From Candidatus Gastranaerophilales bacterium HUM_12 (lineage in GTDB: Bacteria > Cyanobacteriota > Vampirovibrionia > Gastranaerophilales > Gastranaerophilaceae): a stretch of 38,639 nt of DNA. Where the stretch lies: contig DABJ01000029.1 of assembly GCA_002102825.1 (NCBI GenBank), positions 170,075-208,713 of the forward strand, given 5' to 3'. Made by a program: the position numbers and the translations under genes. The notes beneath the pieces are model-generated. The model made no database searches. It saw only the letters and a list, made by a program, of their open reading frames with translations, and was not told the origin of the DNA. Below, piece after piece: positions 7,626-15,247 of this stretch (positions are counted from its first letter, which is position 1; the number at the start of each line of letters is the position of its first letter).

Positions 7626-9200
7626 ATGGAAAATACTCAAAGTTTACAATATATAAAACAAGCTTTTGAATTGAAAGAACAAAAGTATTACAAACCCGCA
7701 ATTGAAATGCTATACAAAGCATTAGAAGTTGAGAATGATAATATTGAAATTCTTTATCAAATTGGAGAATTATACTTTTTGATAAATAATTACACCAGAG
7801 CTTTGCAATATTTAGAAAAAGTTTTATCAATAAATTCAAAACATGTTGAAAGTTTAAAACTTACAAGAACAATCAAAGAACGCCAAAATGACCTTGATAG
7901 CGTTTTGCGAATTTCTCAACAACTGTTTGATGAAAACCAAAATTCCGACAATCTAAAATCTCTTATCAAAATTTTAATTAAACTCAAACTTATTGATGAA
8001 ATCGGTAAATACAAAAATTCTGAATTTTTCAATACAGATGTAAAAGTTGAATGCGCAAATGCTTTTTACACAAACGGTGAAGTTGAGAAAGCCAAAGAAT
8101 TACTTGCTCAATGTAATTCAAATGATGAAAATGCTTTGTTATTAAAAGGCAAAATAAAATTTGACGAAAAAAACTTAGACGAAGCAAAAAAAATCTTTTC
8201 AACAATTGGAAAGAATTCCCAAAATCCGGAAGTATTAAACTTTTTAGGGCTATTTGATTTAGAAAATATGAACTTCATTGATGCAATTAAAAATTTTTCT
8301 AAAGCATCAAATCTGGATAAATCAAATTCTAAATATTTTTATAACTTAGCAAATGCTTATTTTTATAATGGTTGGATTGACGAAGCACAAAAAGCTTATT
8401 CCAAAGCATTATATTTAAACCCTGATAATATTGATTACAGATACTCATTAGCTTATTTGTATTTTGACAAAGCTGATTTTACAAAAGCGAAAAAAGAAAT
8501 TGATGCAATTCTGGATATAAACCCTGATTACTCTCAAGCAAGAGTTTTAAGAGCTTTATTACTTTCAAAAAATAAAGATTTCTTAGGTGCTAAAAAAATA
8601 TTAGAAGAAAACATTGAAAAAGGTTTTGACGATGTTTTTACAAGAATGTCACTCGCTAAAGTTTACACAGAATTAAATATTTTTGACAAAGCTAAAAATT
8701 TAGTATCTGATGTAATTTCAAAAAATCCTGAAAATTTATCATATTTAAGTGATTTAGCAGACATTTATATCAAAGAAAAGAATTATGATAAAGCTTTAGA
8801 AATTGCTCAAAAGATTTTAGAAATCAATCCCAACTATATTTTAGGAGATATTTTAGGTGCTAAAACCGCATTTATGCAAGGTGATTTAGAAACAGCAAAA
8901 GATTATGCACAAGATGCAATTTCACTTGATATGAATTCATCAGATGGCTATTATTATTTGGCTCTTGTCAGAGAAAAAATGAATGAGCTTGATGAAGCAA
9001 TTGAATGTATGAAACGTGCAATTCTATATGATTTGAACAATCCAAAATATTATGCAAAAATGAGCGAATTTTATAAAGAAAAAGAAGATTACAAAACAGC
9101 TCTTGAATATATTTCAGAGGCCGAAAGCCTTGACAATTCGAACGAGTATAAATTTATGTACTCTGAATTGGTAAAGTTAAACAGAAAAATAAAAAATTAA
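7626..9200 (+). CDS. Tetratricopeptide-repeat protein
   Basis: A 524-residue, largely alpha-helical protein built almost wholly of 34-residue TPR units; about ten or more can be seen. Typical repeat pieces are YYKPAIEMLYKALEVENDN, YTRALQYLEKVLSINS, WIDEAQKAYSKALYLNPDN and YDKALEIAQKILEINPN. There is no signal peptide or membrane helix, so it should be cytoplasmic. TPR arrays serve as scaffolds for protein-protein contacts and no enzyme motif is present, so the partner is unknown. Its location 13 bp behind the division-protein gene suggests, as inference only, a role in assembling envelope or division complexes. GGATAAG before the ATG is a weak ribosome site. Confidence 0.85.
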   Translation: MENTQSLQYIKQAFELKEQKYYKPAIEMLYKALEVENDNIEILYQIGELYFLINNYTRALQYLEKVLSINSKHVESLKLTRTIKERQNDLDSVLRISQQLFDENQNSDNLKSLIKILIKLKLIDEIGKYKNSEFFNTDVKVECANAFYTNGEVEKAKELLAQCNSNDENALLLKGKIKFDEKNLDEAKKIFSTIGKNSQNPEVLNFLGLFDLENMNFIDAIKNFSKASNLDKSNSKYFYNLANAYFYNGWIDEAQKAYSKALYLNPDNIDYRYSLAYLYFDKADFTKAKKEIDAILDINPDYSQARVLRALLLSKNKDFLGAKKILEENIEKGFDDVFTRMSLAKVYTELNIFDKAKNLVSDVISKNPENLSYLSDLADIYIKEKNYDKALEIAQKILEINPNYILGDILGAKTAFMQGDLETAKDYAQDAISLDMNSSDGYYYLALVREKMNELDEAIECMKRAILYDLNNPKYYAKMSEFYKEKEDYKTALEYISEAESLDNSNEYKFMYSELVKLNRKIKN

Positions 9201-9201
9201 T

Positions 9202-9229
9202 TTGATTTCTCAAAAAAGCTAATTATAAT
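9202..9229 (+). promoter_or_regulatory. Promoter of the exported HExxH protein gene
   Basis: TTGATT (9202-9207), 16 nt, TATAAT (9224-9229). The start would be near 9236, giving a leader of about 36 nt with GGGGAGAG. Confidence 0.6.
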
Positions 9230-9271
9230 ACAATATTATATTAGTTTTGATTGGGGAGAGTAGAAAGTATT

Positions 9272-9961
9272 ATGGAAAAATTGAAAAAGATAACAACTAA
9301 ATTTTTAACATTAGCCGCCACTATAGTAATCTCTGCACAGATAACATTAGCAGCTACAGCACCACAAATTACAAATCAACAACAATATCCTGCAAAATAT
9401 ACACCTGAATACATTCAGCAAATCCGCCCCGGGTATAAAGCTGTTGGTAAAGATGAAGTTTTTTACGTTGCATTAGATATGCTAAAAGATACTGACGGAA
9501 TGTTTTCACGTAATGCTATTTTAGGAAATAATCTATCTCAAAAACCTGTGAAAATTGAATTCAAAGATTTGGGACAGTTTAGTGAAGATTACAAAAACTT
9601 CGATGCATTAGGCTGGAAAAAAGGTAAAAACTTATACATCTATATCAACTTAAAACACCAAGATGCACCGGCAGGAGCAATTGCAGCATTGTTATCCCAC
9701 GAAGCACTTCACCAAGACGAATATAATTCTCTTGCAGAAGAAACTTACGCATGGTGGATGGAAGCTGTTGTATGGAACGAAATTGTGAAAATGTACCCTG
9801 AAAGCAACCAAACTTCTCACCCACTAGTTAAAAGAGAAAATGCATTAAAAAAACTGCTTGAAAAAGGGAATTACCAAAATACTTATATCAAAAAAGAAGT
9901 TATGAGTAACCCCGGATACAAAGGTTTGCCGTCATATTCTCCAGGTTTTGATAAATTATAA
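9272..9961 (+). CDS. Exported putative zinc metallopeptidase (HEALH motif)
   Basis: The 229-residue protein starts with a signal peptide of about 28 residues (hydrophobic core FLTLAATIVISAQITLA). The mature part contains SHEALHQDEYNSLAEE. His143-Glu144-x-x-His147 is the zincin zinc-binding and catalytic pattern, and Glu156/Glu157 just downstream are candidates for the third ligand. It is preceded by a helix-like AGAIAALL stretch, as in many zincins. Substrate unknown; location probably periplasmic. The start at 9272 is preferred to the upstream in-frame TTG at 9251 because GGGGAGAG lies in front of it and the signal peptide then begins at Met. It precedes an S41 protease gene, though that gene seems to have its own promoter. 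The motif could be coincidental, but its helix context favours a true zincin. Confidence 0.7.
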   Translation: MEKLKKITTKFLTLAATIVISAQITLAATAPQITNQQQYPAKYTPEYIQQIRPGYKAVGKDEVFYVALDMLKDTDGMFSRNAILGNNLSQKPVKIEFKDLGQFSEDYKNFDALGWKKGKNLYIYINLKHQDAPAGAIAALLSHEALHQDEYNSLAEETYAWWMEAVVWNEIVKMYPESNQTSHPLVKRENALKKLLEKGNYQNTYIKKEVMSNPGYKGLPSYSPGFDKL

Positions 9962-9983
9962 ACTTTTTTGAATAAATACTTTA

Positions 9984-10011
9984 TTTAACTAAAAAGTATA
10001 TTGATTATAAA
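9984..10011 (+). promoter_or_regulatory. Candidate promoter of the S41 protease gene
   Basis: TTTAAC (9984-9989), 16 nt, TATAAA (10006-10011). The -10 box ends 9 nt before the ATG at 10021, and no ribosome site lies in the gap, so translation may be leaderless or nearly so. Confidence 0.4.
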
Positions 10012-10020
10012 AATTTGTTG

Positions 10021-11271
10021 ATGTTAAATGTAGGTATGAGAAGAAGAGTGAAAGCATTAATATTTCTTGTCGGTGCCGCTGTTACATTATTTGCAATAAA
10101 TTCATTTTATCTTGCAAATCACAACCCAATGCTTGAAGCAAACACAAAAAATATTGATACAACTCAAGTTACTCCACAGAAATTATTTGACAAAAGTTGG
10201 CAAACAATTAAAAACGAATACTATGACCCCAATTTTAACCATCAACGATGGGGGCATTGGAAAAACAGATATCAAGGGAAAATCAAAACTAAAGAAGATG
10301 CCAAAGTTGCTATAGATACAATGTTAGCCAGTCTTGATGACCCTTATTCAATATTTTTGACCAAAGAAGATTTTGCAGAACAAAACACATCTATTACCTC
10401 AAAAATTTCCGGTATTGGTGTAAATATCGTAAATGATGCTGGAAAAATTAGGATTATTAGTGTTATTGAAAATACCCCTGCACAGTTTGCAGATGTGAAA
10501 CCCAACGATATTATCCTTGCAGTAAATGGTAAAAAAGTTAGCGGAATGTCACTTGCTGATGTTTCAAATCTTGTAAAAGGTCCTGTTAACACGTTTGTAA
10601 ATATGGATATTTTACGAGGCAAGGAAAAACTAAGCAAAAAAATTATCCGAAAAGAAATTAACATTAAAACTGTCAAAAGTTCAAATGATAAAAATATCGG
10701 TTATATACAAATTTCAAGTTTCATTAGTACTTCAACCCCGAACGAATTTCTTGAAGCATTAGAAAATACCCAAAACGCAAAAGGCTTGATTGTTGATTTA
10801 CGAGGAAATACCGGTGGACTCTTAACAAATGCAATCTTCATTGCAAATATATTTATAGAAAAAGGTAAATTAGTAAGTATTGTGGGTCGTAACGGATACA
10901 GATATGATGTTATGGCACAAGATACAAATCTTGATATAGAAAAACCTGTGATAATTCTTGTAAATGGAACAAGTGCAAGTGCAAGTGAAATTTTATCCGG
11001 AGCAATGAAAGACTACCATAGAGCAAAAATCATAGGAACAAAAACTTATGGAAAAGGTATGGTTCAAAAAATTATACCAATGCCGAATGAAACGGGTTTA
11101 AATCTGACTATCGCAAAATATTTAACCCCTAAAGGAAAAGATATCAATAAAAAAGGTATCTCCCCAGATGTTGAAGTTAAATTTACCAAAAACGATATTA
11201 TTGAACATAAAGATGTTCAACTTGAAACAGCAAAACGTATAATGAATACAATGATTGCAAAAAAGAAATAG
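10021..11271 (+). CDS. C-terminal processing protease, CtpA-type (peptidase family S41)
   Basis: Membrane-anchored or periplasmic serine protease of 416 residues. The N-terminal hydrophobic helix ALIFLVGAAVTLFAIN acts as signal or anchor. Next come the N-terminal helical domain (SLDDPYSIFLT), a PDZ domain (about 130-200, with GIGVNI and VKPNDIILAVNG) and the S41 catalytic core. The core has NGTSASASEILSGAM with Ser320 and GTKTYGKGMVQ with Lys345; the Ser-Lys spacing of 25 matches the catalytic dyad of D1-processing CtpA. In cyanobacteria CtpA matures photosystem protein D1, but here, with no photosynthesis genes in view, a role in trimming periplasmic proteins is more likely. A second ATG at 10036 is possible. 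It converges on the phosphopantetheinyl transferase gene with only 4 bp between stops. Confidence 0.93.
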   Translation: MLNVGMRRRVKALIFLVGAAVTLFAINSFYLANHNPMLEANTKNIDTTQVTPQKLFDKSWQTIKNEYYDPNFNHQRWGHWKNRYQGKIKTKEDAKVAIDTMLASLDDPYSIFLTKEDFAEQNTSITSKISGIGVNIVNDAGKIRIISVIENTPAQFADVKPNDIILAVNGKKVSGMSLADVSNLVKGPVNTFVNMDILRGKEKLSKKIIRKEINIKTVKSSNDKNIGYIQISSFISTSTPNEFLEALENTQNAKGLIVDLRGNTGGLLTNAIFIANIFIEKGKLVSIVGRNGYRYDVMAQDTNLDIEKPVIILVNGTSASASEILSGAMKDYHRAKIIGTKTYGKGMVQKIIPMPNETGLNLTIAKYLTPKGKDINKKGISPDVEVKFTKNDIIEHKDVQLETAKRIMNTMIAKKK

Positions 11272-11275
11272 TTTT

Positions 11276-11809
11276 TTATTTATTAAAAATTAATTTTGTT
11301 GGAACAAAACTTGATGCAATTGGTCTATTACAAACACAAGTTAGCGTATAATTTTCCTCAAATGTAGTAGCGCAAATTGACTCAAAATCTTCACCTAGTT
11401 TGATTTTGGCTTCTTCTTTTGTCCAATATTTATAAAATTGTTCCTTTGTCGGATTTTCACTATTTTCACCATATCGAACAAGCAGAGATTTATAATCTCG
11501 CTCTTTCATATATTCAATATCCACCCCGATATTAGATGTTTCAAATGCCGCAAGTACAATATCATTTGAATGAGTTATACTAAAAAATATTTTTCCTTTT
11601 GCAAAATAAGGTTTTCTATCTTTGACAATTATTGTTGTGTCTTCCATATTGAAAAAATTTTTCCCGATAAATTTAACCAAAAACAACCCCATGAGATGTT
11701 CATATTTTTTGTCGTCCATTAAAAATTTACGACCATCATCTAGTAAATCTAATTCTTTCAAATCAACATTTTGCAGAAACTCACTCTTCTTTAAATAAAA
11801 AATTTCCAT
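11276..11809 (-). CDS. 4'-phosphopantetheinyl transferase, Sfp-like
   Basis: Transfers 4'-phosphopantetheine from CoA to a serine of a carrier protein. The 177-residue protein shows the family's order of motifs: RKPYF (65-69), FSITHS (76-81), GVDIEY with magnesium ligands Asp97 and Glu99, and WTKEEAKIK (129-137) with the third acidic ligand and catalytic Lys. It is shorter than Bacillus Sfp (about 224 residues), with a reduced N-terminal half. AAAAAGGGG precedes the ATG. It is the last gene of the operon with the LdpA-like gene (12-bp gap) and the beta-lactamase-like gene. It may serve fatty-acid ACP or a secondary-metabolite carrier; the sequence alone does not tell. Confidence 0.85.
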   Translation of the reverse strand: MEIFYLKKSEFLQNVDLKELDLLDDGRKFLMDDKKYEHLMGLFLVKFIGKNFFNMEDTTIIVKDRKPYFAKGKIFFSITHSNDIVLAAFETSNIGVDIEYMKERDYKSLLVRYGENSENPTKEQFYKYWTKEEAKIKLGEDFESICATTFEENYTLTCVCNRPIASSFVPTKLIFNK

Positions 11810-11821
11810 AAAAACCCCTTT

Positions 11822-12766
11822 TTACAAAATTACAGAATCAATAAGTGGTTTTGCGATTTCTAATGCCGAGTTTAAGACCACAGGATTTGTCCAAAAATCA
11901 GGTCTTTCAACATATCTTCGAACAATTTTTCTTGCATAAGAACCAACCGCAACTCCATGATAAGAAATATCGCACATTTTTGCAAGTTCGGTCGTTTTTG
12001 CATTCGTACCACCAGACAGAATCAAATATACTGGTAATTTTGCATTTTGGACAATTTCACCGGTCGCAACCGCTTGGAGAGTCGATTTGTAATTGTCATC
12101 TCCTCCACTCATAGGGAAACCATCAGACTGAACAATAGTTGAGTATGGTTTTCTATTTTCAAGCATTTTCTCAATCCGCTTAACCATAGCCTCATCGCTC
12201 AATTGACCTCGACTTGTGCAAATACTCAACAAACCCTCAAAGTTATCATTTATGTATTTCCATTTTGAGAAAACTTCTTCGTCATTCAAACCCATCGCAT
12301 GCAATTCAATACAATCAATTCCTGTTTCAACTATTTTTGGTAAAACTTCATTTAAATCTTTTTCTTCTGAAATATATGATATTGCGGCTCTTGAACACAC
12401 TCGCCAACATCTACCGCAGCCAATACATTTTTCTTTTTTTACTTTAGCATAATGAATTGCACCTTCTGGACAAATTTCTTCACAAGCACCACAATTAACA
12501 CATCTATCATAATCAATAACTGCTTTTTTTACATGCGGATCATTTTTTATACCAACACTTACACATAAATAAGCATCATAAACTTTTGCAATATCTAAGG
12601 CTTCTTTTGCCGCCAGAATCACATCGCCATTTGCAGACAAATCAAAAAAACGACAACCCGCAACAGCATACAAATAAACTAAACGTTTAATCTCTTCAAT
12701 ATCTTCATTACCTGCACCGCAAACCAACTTGAAGCAGTGCTTTGTTTCCAACAACTCTTTTAACAT
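11822..12766 (-). CDS. ldpA: LdpA-like protein with two [4Fe-4S] ferredoxin motifs
   Basis: The 314-residue protein opens with HCFKLVCGAGNEDIEEIKRL, like LdpA (light-dependent period), a cyanobacterial iron-sulfur protein that passes redox state to the circadian clock. Two complete cluster motifs follow: Cys89, 92, 95, 99 (CVNCGACEEICP) and Cys114, 117, 120, 124 (CIGCGRCWRVC). The C-terminal half (about 140-310) has a TIM-barrel-like pattern with IELHAMG, LSGGTNAKT and GVAVGSYAR. The start codon overlaps the stop of the upstream gene by one base (TAATG), which implies translational coupling. The family match is from memory of the N-terminal and barrel motifs. In a cell without photosynthesis, the role is more likely general redox sensing or an unrecognised enzyme activity. 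Confidence 0.75.
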   Translation of the reverse strand: MLKELLETKHCFKLVCGAGNEDIEEIKRLVYLYAVAGCRFFDLSANGDVILAAKEALDIAKVYDAYLCVSVGIKNDPHVKKAVIDYDRCVNCGACEEICPEGAIHYAKVKKEKCIGCGRCWRVCSRAAISYISEEKDLNEVLPKIVETGIDCIELHAMGLNDEEVFSKWKYINDNFEGLLSICTSRGQLSDEAMVKRIEKMLENRKPYSTIVQSDGFPMSGGDDNYKSTLQAVATGEIVQNAKLPVYLILSGGTNAKTTELAKMCDISYHGVAVGSYARKIVRRYVERPDFWTNPVVLNSALEIAKPLIDSVIL

Positions 12767-13959
12767 TATTTCACCATATAGTTATAAATAATTTCAGAAG
12801 CATGAACTATATAATCCTTACCTGCAATCGCATTATGCGGACGATTTGCAAGGATTACTACAATATATTTTTTCCCATTCGGAGCAATAACAATACCGGC
12901 ATCACCGAGCATTGAACCAATATCACCAGTTTTATGTAAAAATACCGCATCTGGAGAAATTCCGGCTTGAATTAATCTGTTGTTGTGAACATGACCCATA
13001 TAATCCAACATTTTTGTTCTTGACGCTTCAGTTAAAAATTTGTCATTTTCATCAATGTTATACAACATATCAGCCATTTCTCTAGCAGTTGTATGGTTTG
13101 TTCCTGCATAATCGGGAAGCCAAGTTTGCACCTCTGTATTTTTTAAACCCCAATCCCTGATTGATTGATTTACATCGGTCATTGAACCAACTTTTGCCAT
13201 TAACATATTAGTTGCAGAGTTATCTGATTCAGTAATCATACGCCTTGCAAGTTCATCAATCGTATATTCCGAATTTCGTGCTTTGAATTGCAAACTTCCA
13301 GAACCCTCTGTCCTATAATATTCCGTCAATGGAATTTTATCCTCCAAAGAAATTTGCCCAGCTTCAATTGATTTAAATACATCAATCAAAACAGGAATTT
13401 TAATAATACTTGCAGTTGAATAAATTTTAGATGCATTTATATCTACATAATTTTGTGTTTCGTAATCCCAAACATAAACAGACGGTTCAACAGTGGGATA
13501 TAATTTTGCCAAATTTTGTAACTCACTTTGTAAAACAGGCATATTTACATTTTCTTTTAATGGTATCATTTGCGCATCTTTATCTTCTGCCATTCTAAAA
13601 GATCTATCGCCCATAAACCAAGCATTCGACAAATAATTTTGTGTTGGGAAACTTAAATTTTTCAAATCTGTTTTAATATTTTTGTATGGAGTCGGAACAA
13701 ACATTGCTTTCGTAATATTGTTAAACGAAAACGGCATTACATAAAACAACATAAATAACAAAATTGAGCAAGAAACTACAAACTGAAATAAATTTTTCTT
13801 TTTAGAAGTTTTTCTTTTAGGTCTATTTTCATCGCGCAAATTTCTATAATGAATCTTATGTCCAACTGACGACGAACCATAATAAACTTCTCTAGAATAT
13901 TGAAAAGATGCGTGATATTCCGGATAATTGGCATCATACGATCTTGCTAATTTCGGCAT
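12766..13959 (-). CDS. Membrane-anchored class A beta-lactamase-like serine hydrolase
   Basis: The 397-residue protein has a basic cytoplasmic N-terminus (about 55 residues), one transmembrane helix (about 57-80) and an external penicillin-recognising domain. The three active-site motifs are present: Ser184-Ile-Ile-Lys187 (SxxK), Ser245-Asp-Asn247 (SDN) and Lys343-Thr-Gly345 (KTG). The omega-loop Glu-x-x-Leu-Asn that deacylates beta-lactams in class A enzymes is not found where expected; the stretch there reads LPDYAGTNHTTAREM. It may therefore bind or modify peptidoglycan rather than destroy antibiotics. GGGGAGGAAC precedes the ATG. It heads an operon with the LdpA-like and phosphopantetheinyl transferase genes. 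Confidence 0.85.
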   Translation of the reverse strand: MPKLARSYDANYPEYHASFQYSREVYYGSSSVGHKIHYRNLRDENRPKRKTSKKKNLFQFVVSCSILLFMLFYVMPFSFNNITKAMFVPTPYKNIKTDLKNLSFPTQNYLSNAWFMGDRSFRMAEDKDAQMIPLKENVNMPVLQSELQNLAKLYPTVEPSVYVWDYETQNYVDINASKIYSTASIIKIPVLIDVFKSIEAGQISLEDKIPLTEYYRTEGSGSLQFKARNSEYTIDELARRMITESDNSATNMLMAKVGSMTDVNQSIRDWGLKNTEVQTWLPDYAGTNHTTAREMADMLYNIDENDKFLTEASRTKMLDYMGHVHNNRLIQAGISPDAVFLHKTGDIGSMLGDAGIVIAPNGKKYIVVILANRPHNAIAGKDYIVHASEIIYNYMVK

Positions 13960-13990
13960 TATGGATTAGTTCCTCCCCATTATTAATATT

Positions 13991-14019
13991 ATTTTACCTG
14001 AACTCAAATTTTCGGGCAA
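13991..14019 (-). promoter_or_regulatory. Promoter of the hydrolase / LdpA-like / transferase operon
   Basis: Minus strand: TTGCCC (14014-14019), 17 nt, TAAAAT (13991-13996). The start would be near 13984, about 25 nt before the ATG. Confidence 0.55.
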
Positions 14020-14060
14020 GTTCTTAACACTTGGTTTTTACAAAAATTATATTTAAATTA

Positions 14061-14088
14061 AAAAGACCTCTTTAATCAGAGGTCTTTT
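14061..14088 (-). terminator. Intrinsic terminator of the lipoprotein gene
   Basis: AAAAGACCTC (14061-14070) and GAGGTCTTTT (14079-14088) form a perfect 10-bp stem with an 8-nt loop. On the minus strand the U-run TTTTT follows, as expected for the gene that ends at 14133. Confidence 0.85.
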
Positions 14089-14132
14089 CTCAATATATAC
14101 TCGGTTTAGATAATTATTGCCTTAAAAAATAA

Positions 14133-15098
14133 TTATTTGCCCTCAATATTATCCATAGCTTCAACGTATTTCAATCTCAAATCTTTATCATTGATTGCAT
14201 CAACTTTGAAATCTACATAATGATCATCTGTTGAATATTGACCAATTAAATTTCTCAATAGAACTGAATTCGCACCAAGATAACCTTTTGAAGCAGATCC
14301 TCTTTCAACATATTCAGATGTTCCGCTACGTCTTGCAACATTTAAAGTATCACCATTTGTTTGAATGAATGCTCTTGATTTAAGTTTGCAATCGAAAATT
14401 GATGCATTCTTTTCATCTGTTTCATTTTCATATTCTTCAACAAATAAACCTTTTGGATTGTGGATAGTTTTACCATCTTTCATTGTAATTGTAAATGAAC
14501 CTGATGGTACTCTGAAAATTCTTTTACCGTAAGATTCATGATTACCTTTGTAATCTTTGATTTCAGTATCATAAACCAAGATGTTTCTTGAAGATTCAAG
14601 AATATTCATATCACCAATTTCTTTTGTGTTATATTCCCATTCACGAGCTCCCTCGTAGTGGATAATATTTCTATTTGCTGTTGAATCATTTTTATCACCA
14701 TCAGCACCATCAATATCCCAGTTTTGCATATTGTTAAATAATGAATCTAAAGGGATTGGTTTTTGATATTTGTAATACCACTTAATGATTGTATCCCCAG
14801 GGTGTTTGTAACCTGTAGTGTCAATAATTGAGGCATTAGCATTTGCGTTTGCATTTGCATCTACATTAACTTTTGCTTCTGCAAAAGCCTCTTTATCACA
14901 ACTTGTAACCACACCACCTGCAACCGGCAAGAAACATAAAGCAACAACTGCATTTCTCATTGCATTTGAATTTCTTCTATTATCTTCACGAGCAGTAAAA
15001 TTTACTGAATTACTCTCAATTGGTGTAGATTGTTTTTGATGGTTATTTAATTTATTTGGGGTAGAATATTGATAACTTGTAATTGCGTTAACTTGCAT
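14133..15098 (-). CDS. Putative lipoprotein with a long N-terminal extension, unknown function
   Basis: No family recognised. The 321-residue protein has about 48 polar residues (containing SVNFTARED) before a hydrophobic segment (NAVVALCFLPVAGGVVTSC) that ends in a lipobox-like V-T-S-Cys67. A low-complexity Asn-Ala repeat (NANANANA) and a soluble domain of about 230 residues follow. If the lipobox is used, the long polar leader is highly unusual for a lipoprotein signal. The start at 15098 is chosen because AGGAGG lies 8 nt upstream; the ATG at 15143 has no such site. It has its own terminator (14061-14088), and an 18-bp inverted repeat (15152-15169) lies upstream. Surface or periplasmic location is an inference. 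Confidence 0.7.
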   Translation of the reverse strand: MQVNAITSYQYSTPNKLNNHQKQSTPIESNSVNFTAREDNRRNSNAMRNAVVALCFLPVAGGVVTSCDKEAFAEAKVNVDANANANANASIIDTTGYKHPGDTIIKWYYKYQKPIPLDSLFNNMQNWDIDGADGDKNDSTANRNIIHYEGAREWEYNTKEIGDMNILESSRNILVYDTEIKDYKGNHESYGKRIFRVPSGSFTITMKDGKTIHNPKGLFVEEYENETDEKNASIFDCKLKSRAFIQTNGDTLNVARRSGTSEYVERGSASKGYLGANSVLLRNLIGQYSTDDHYVDFKVDAINDKDLRLKYVEAMDNIEGK

Positions 15099-15151
15099 AA
15101 ATTGCCTCCTATTTATAAATCTGGTTATTTTAAATCTAAACATAAATTATC

Positions 15152-15169
15152 TTGCTAGTTAATTAGCAA
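15152..15169. promoter_or_regulatory. Inverted repeat upstream of the lipoprotein gene, possible operator
   Basis: TTGCTA and TAGCAA flank GTTAAT, about 55 bp before the start codon. On the minus strand a -10-like GATAAT follows directly, so the repeat would fill the spacer of a promoter, a common operator position. No regulator is identified. Confidence 0.35.
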
Positions 15170-15247
15170 AATCATTCACAACAAAATTAAAACACAGACT
15201 ATGAGTGAATTCAAGGCATAAAAACGATTTTACAAATCTTAATACGG

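Noticed and set aside
15226..15238. GATTT/AAATC hairpin after recA as a terminator
   Set aside because: A 5-bp AT-rich stem with a 3-nt loop is too weak to call, although GTTTTTA follows on the minus strand.
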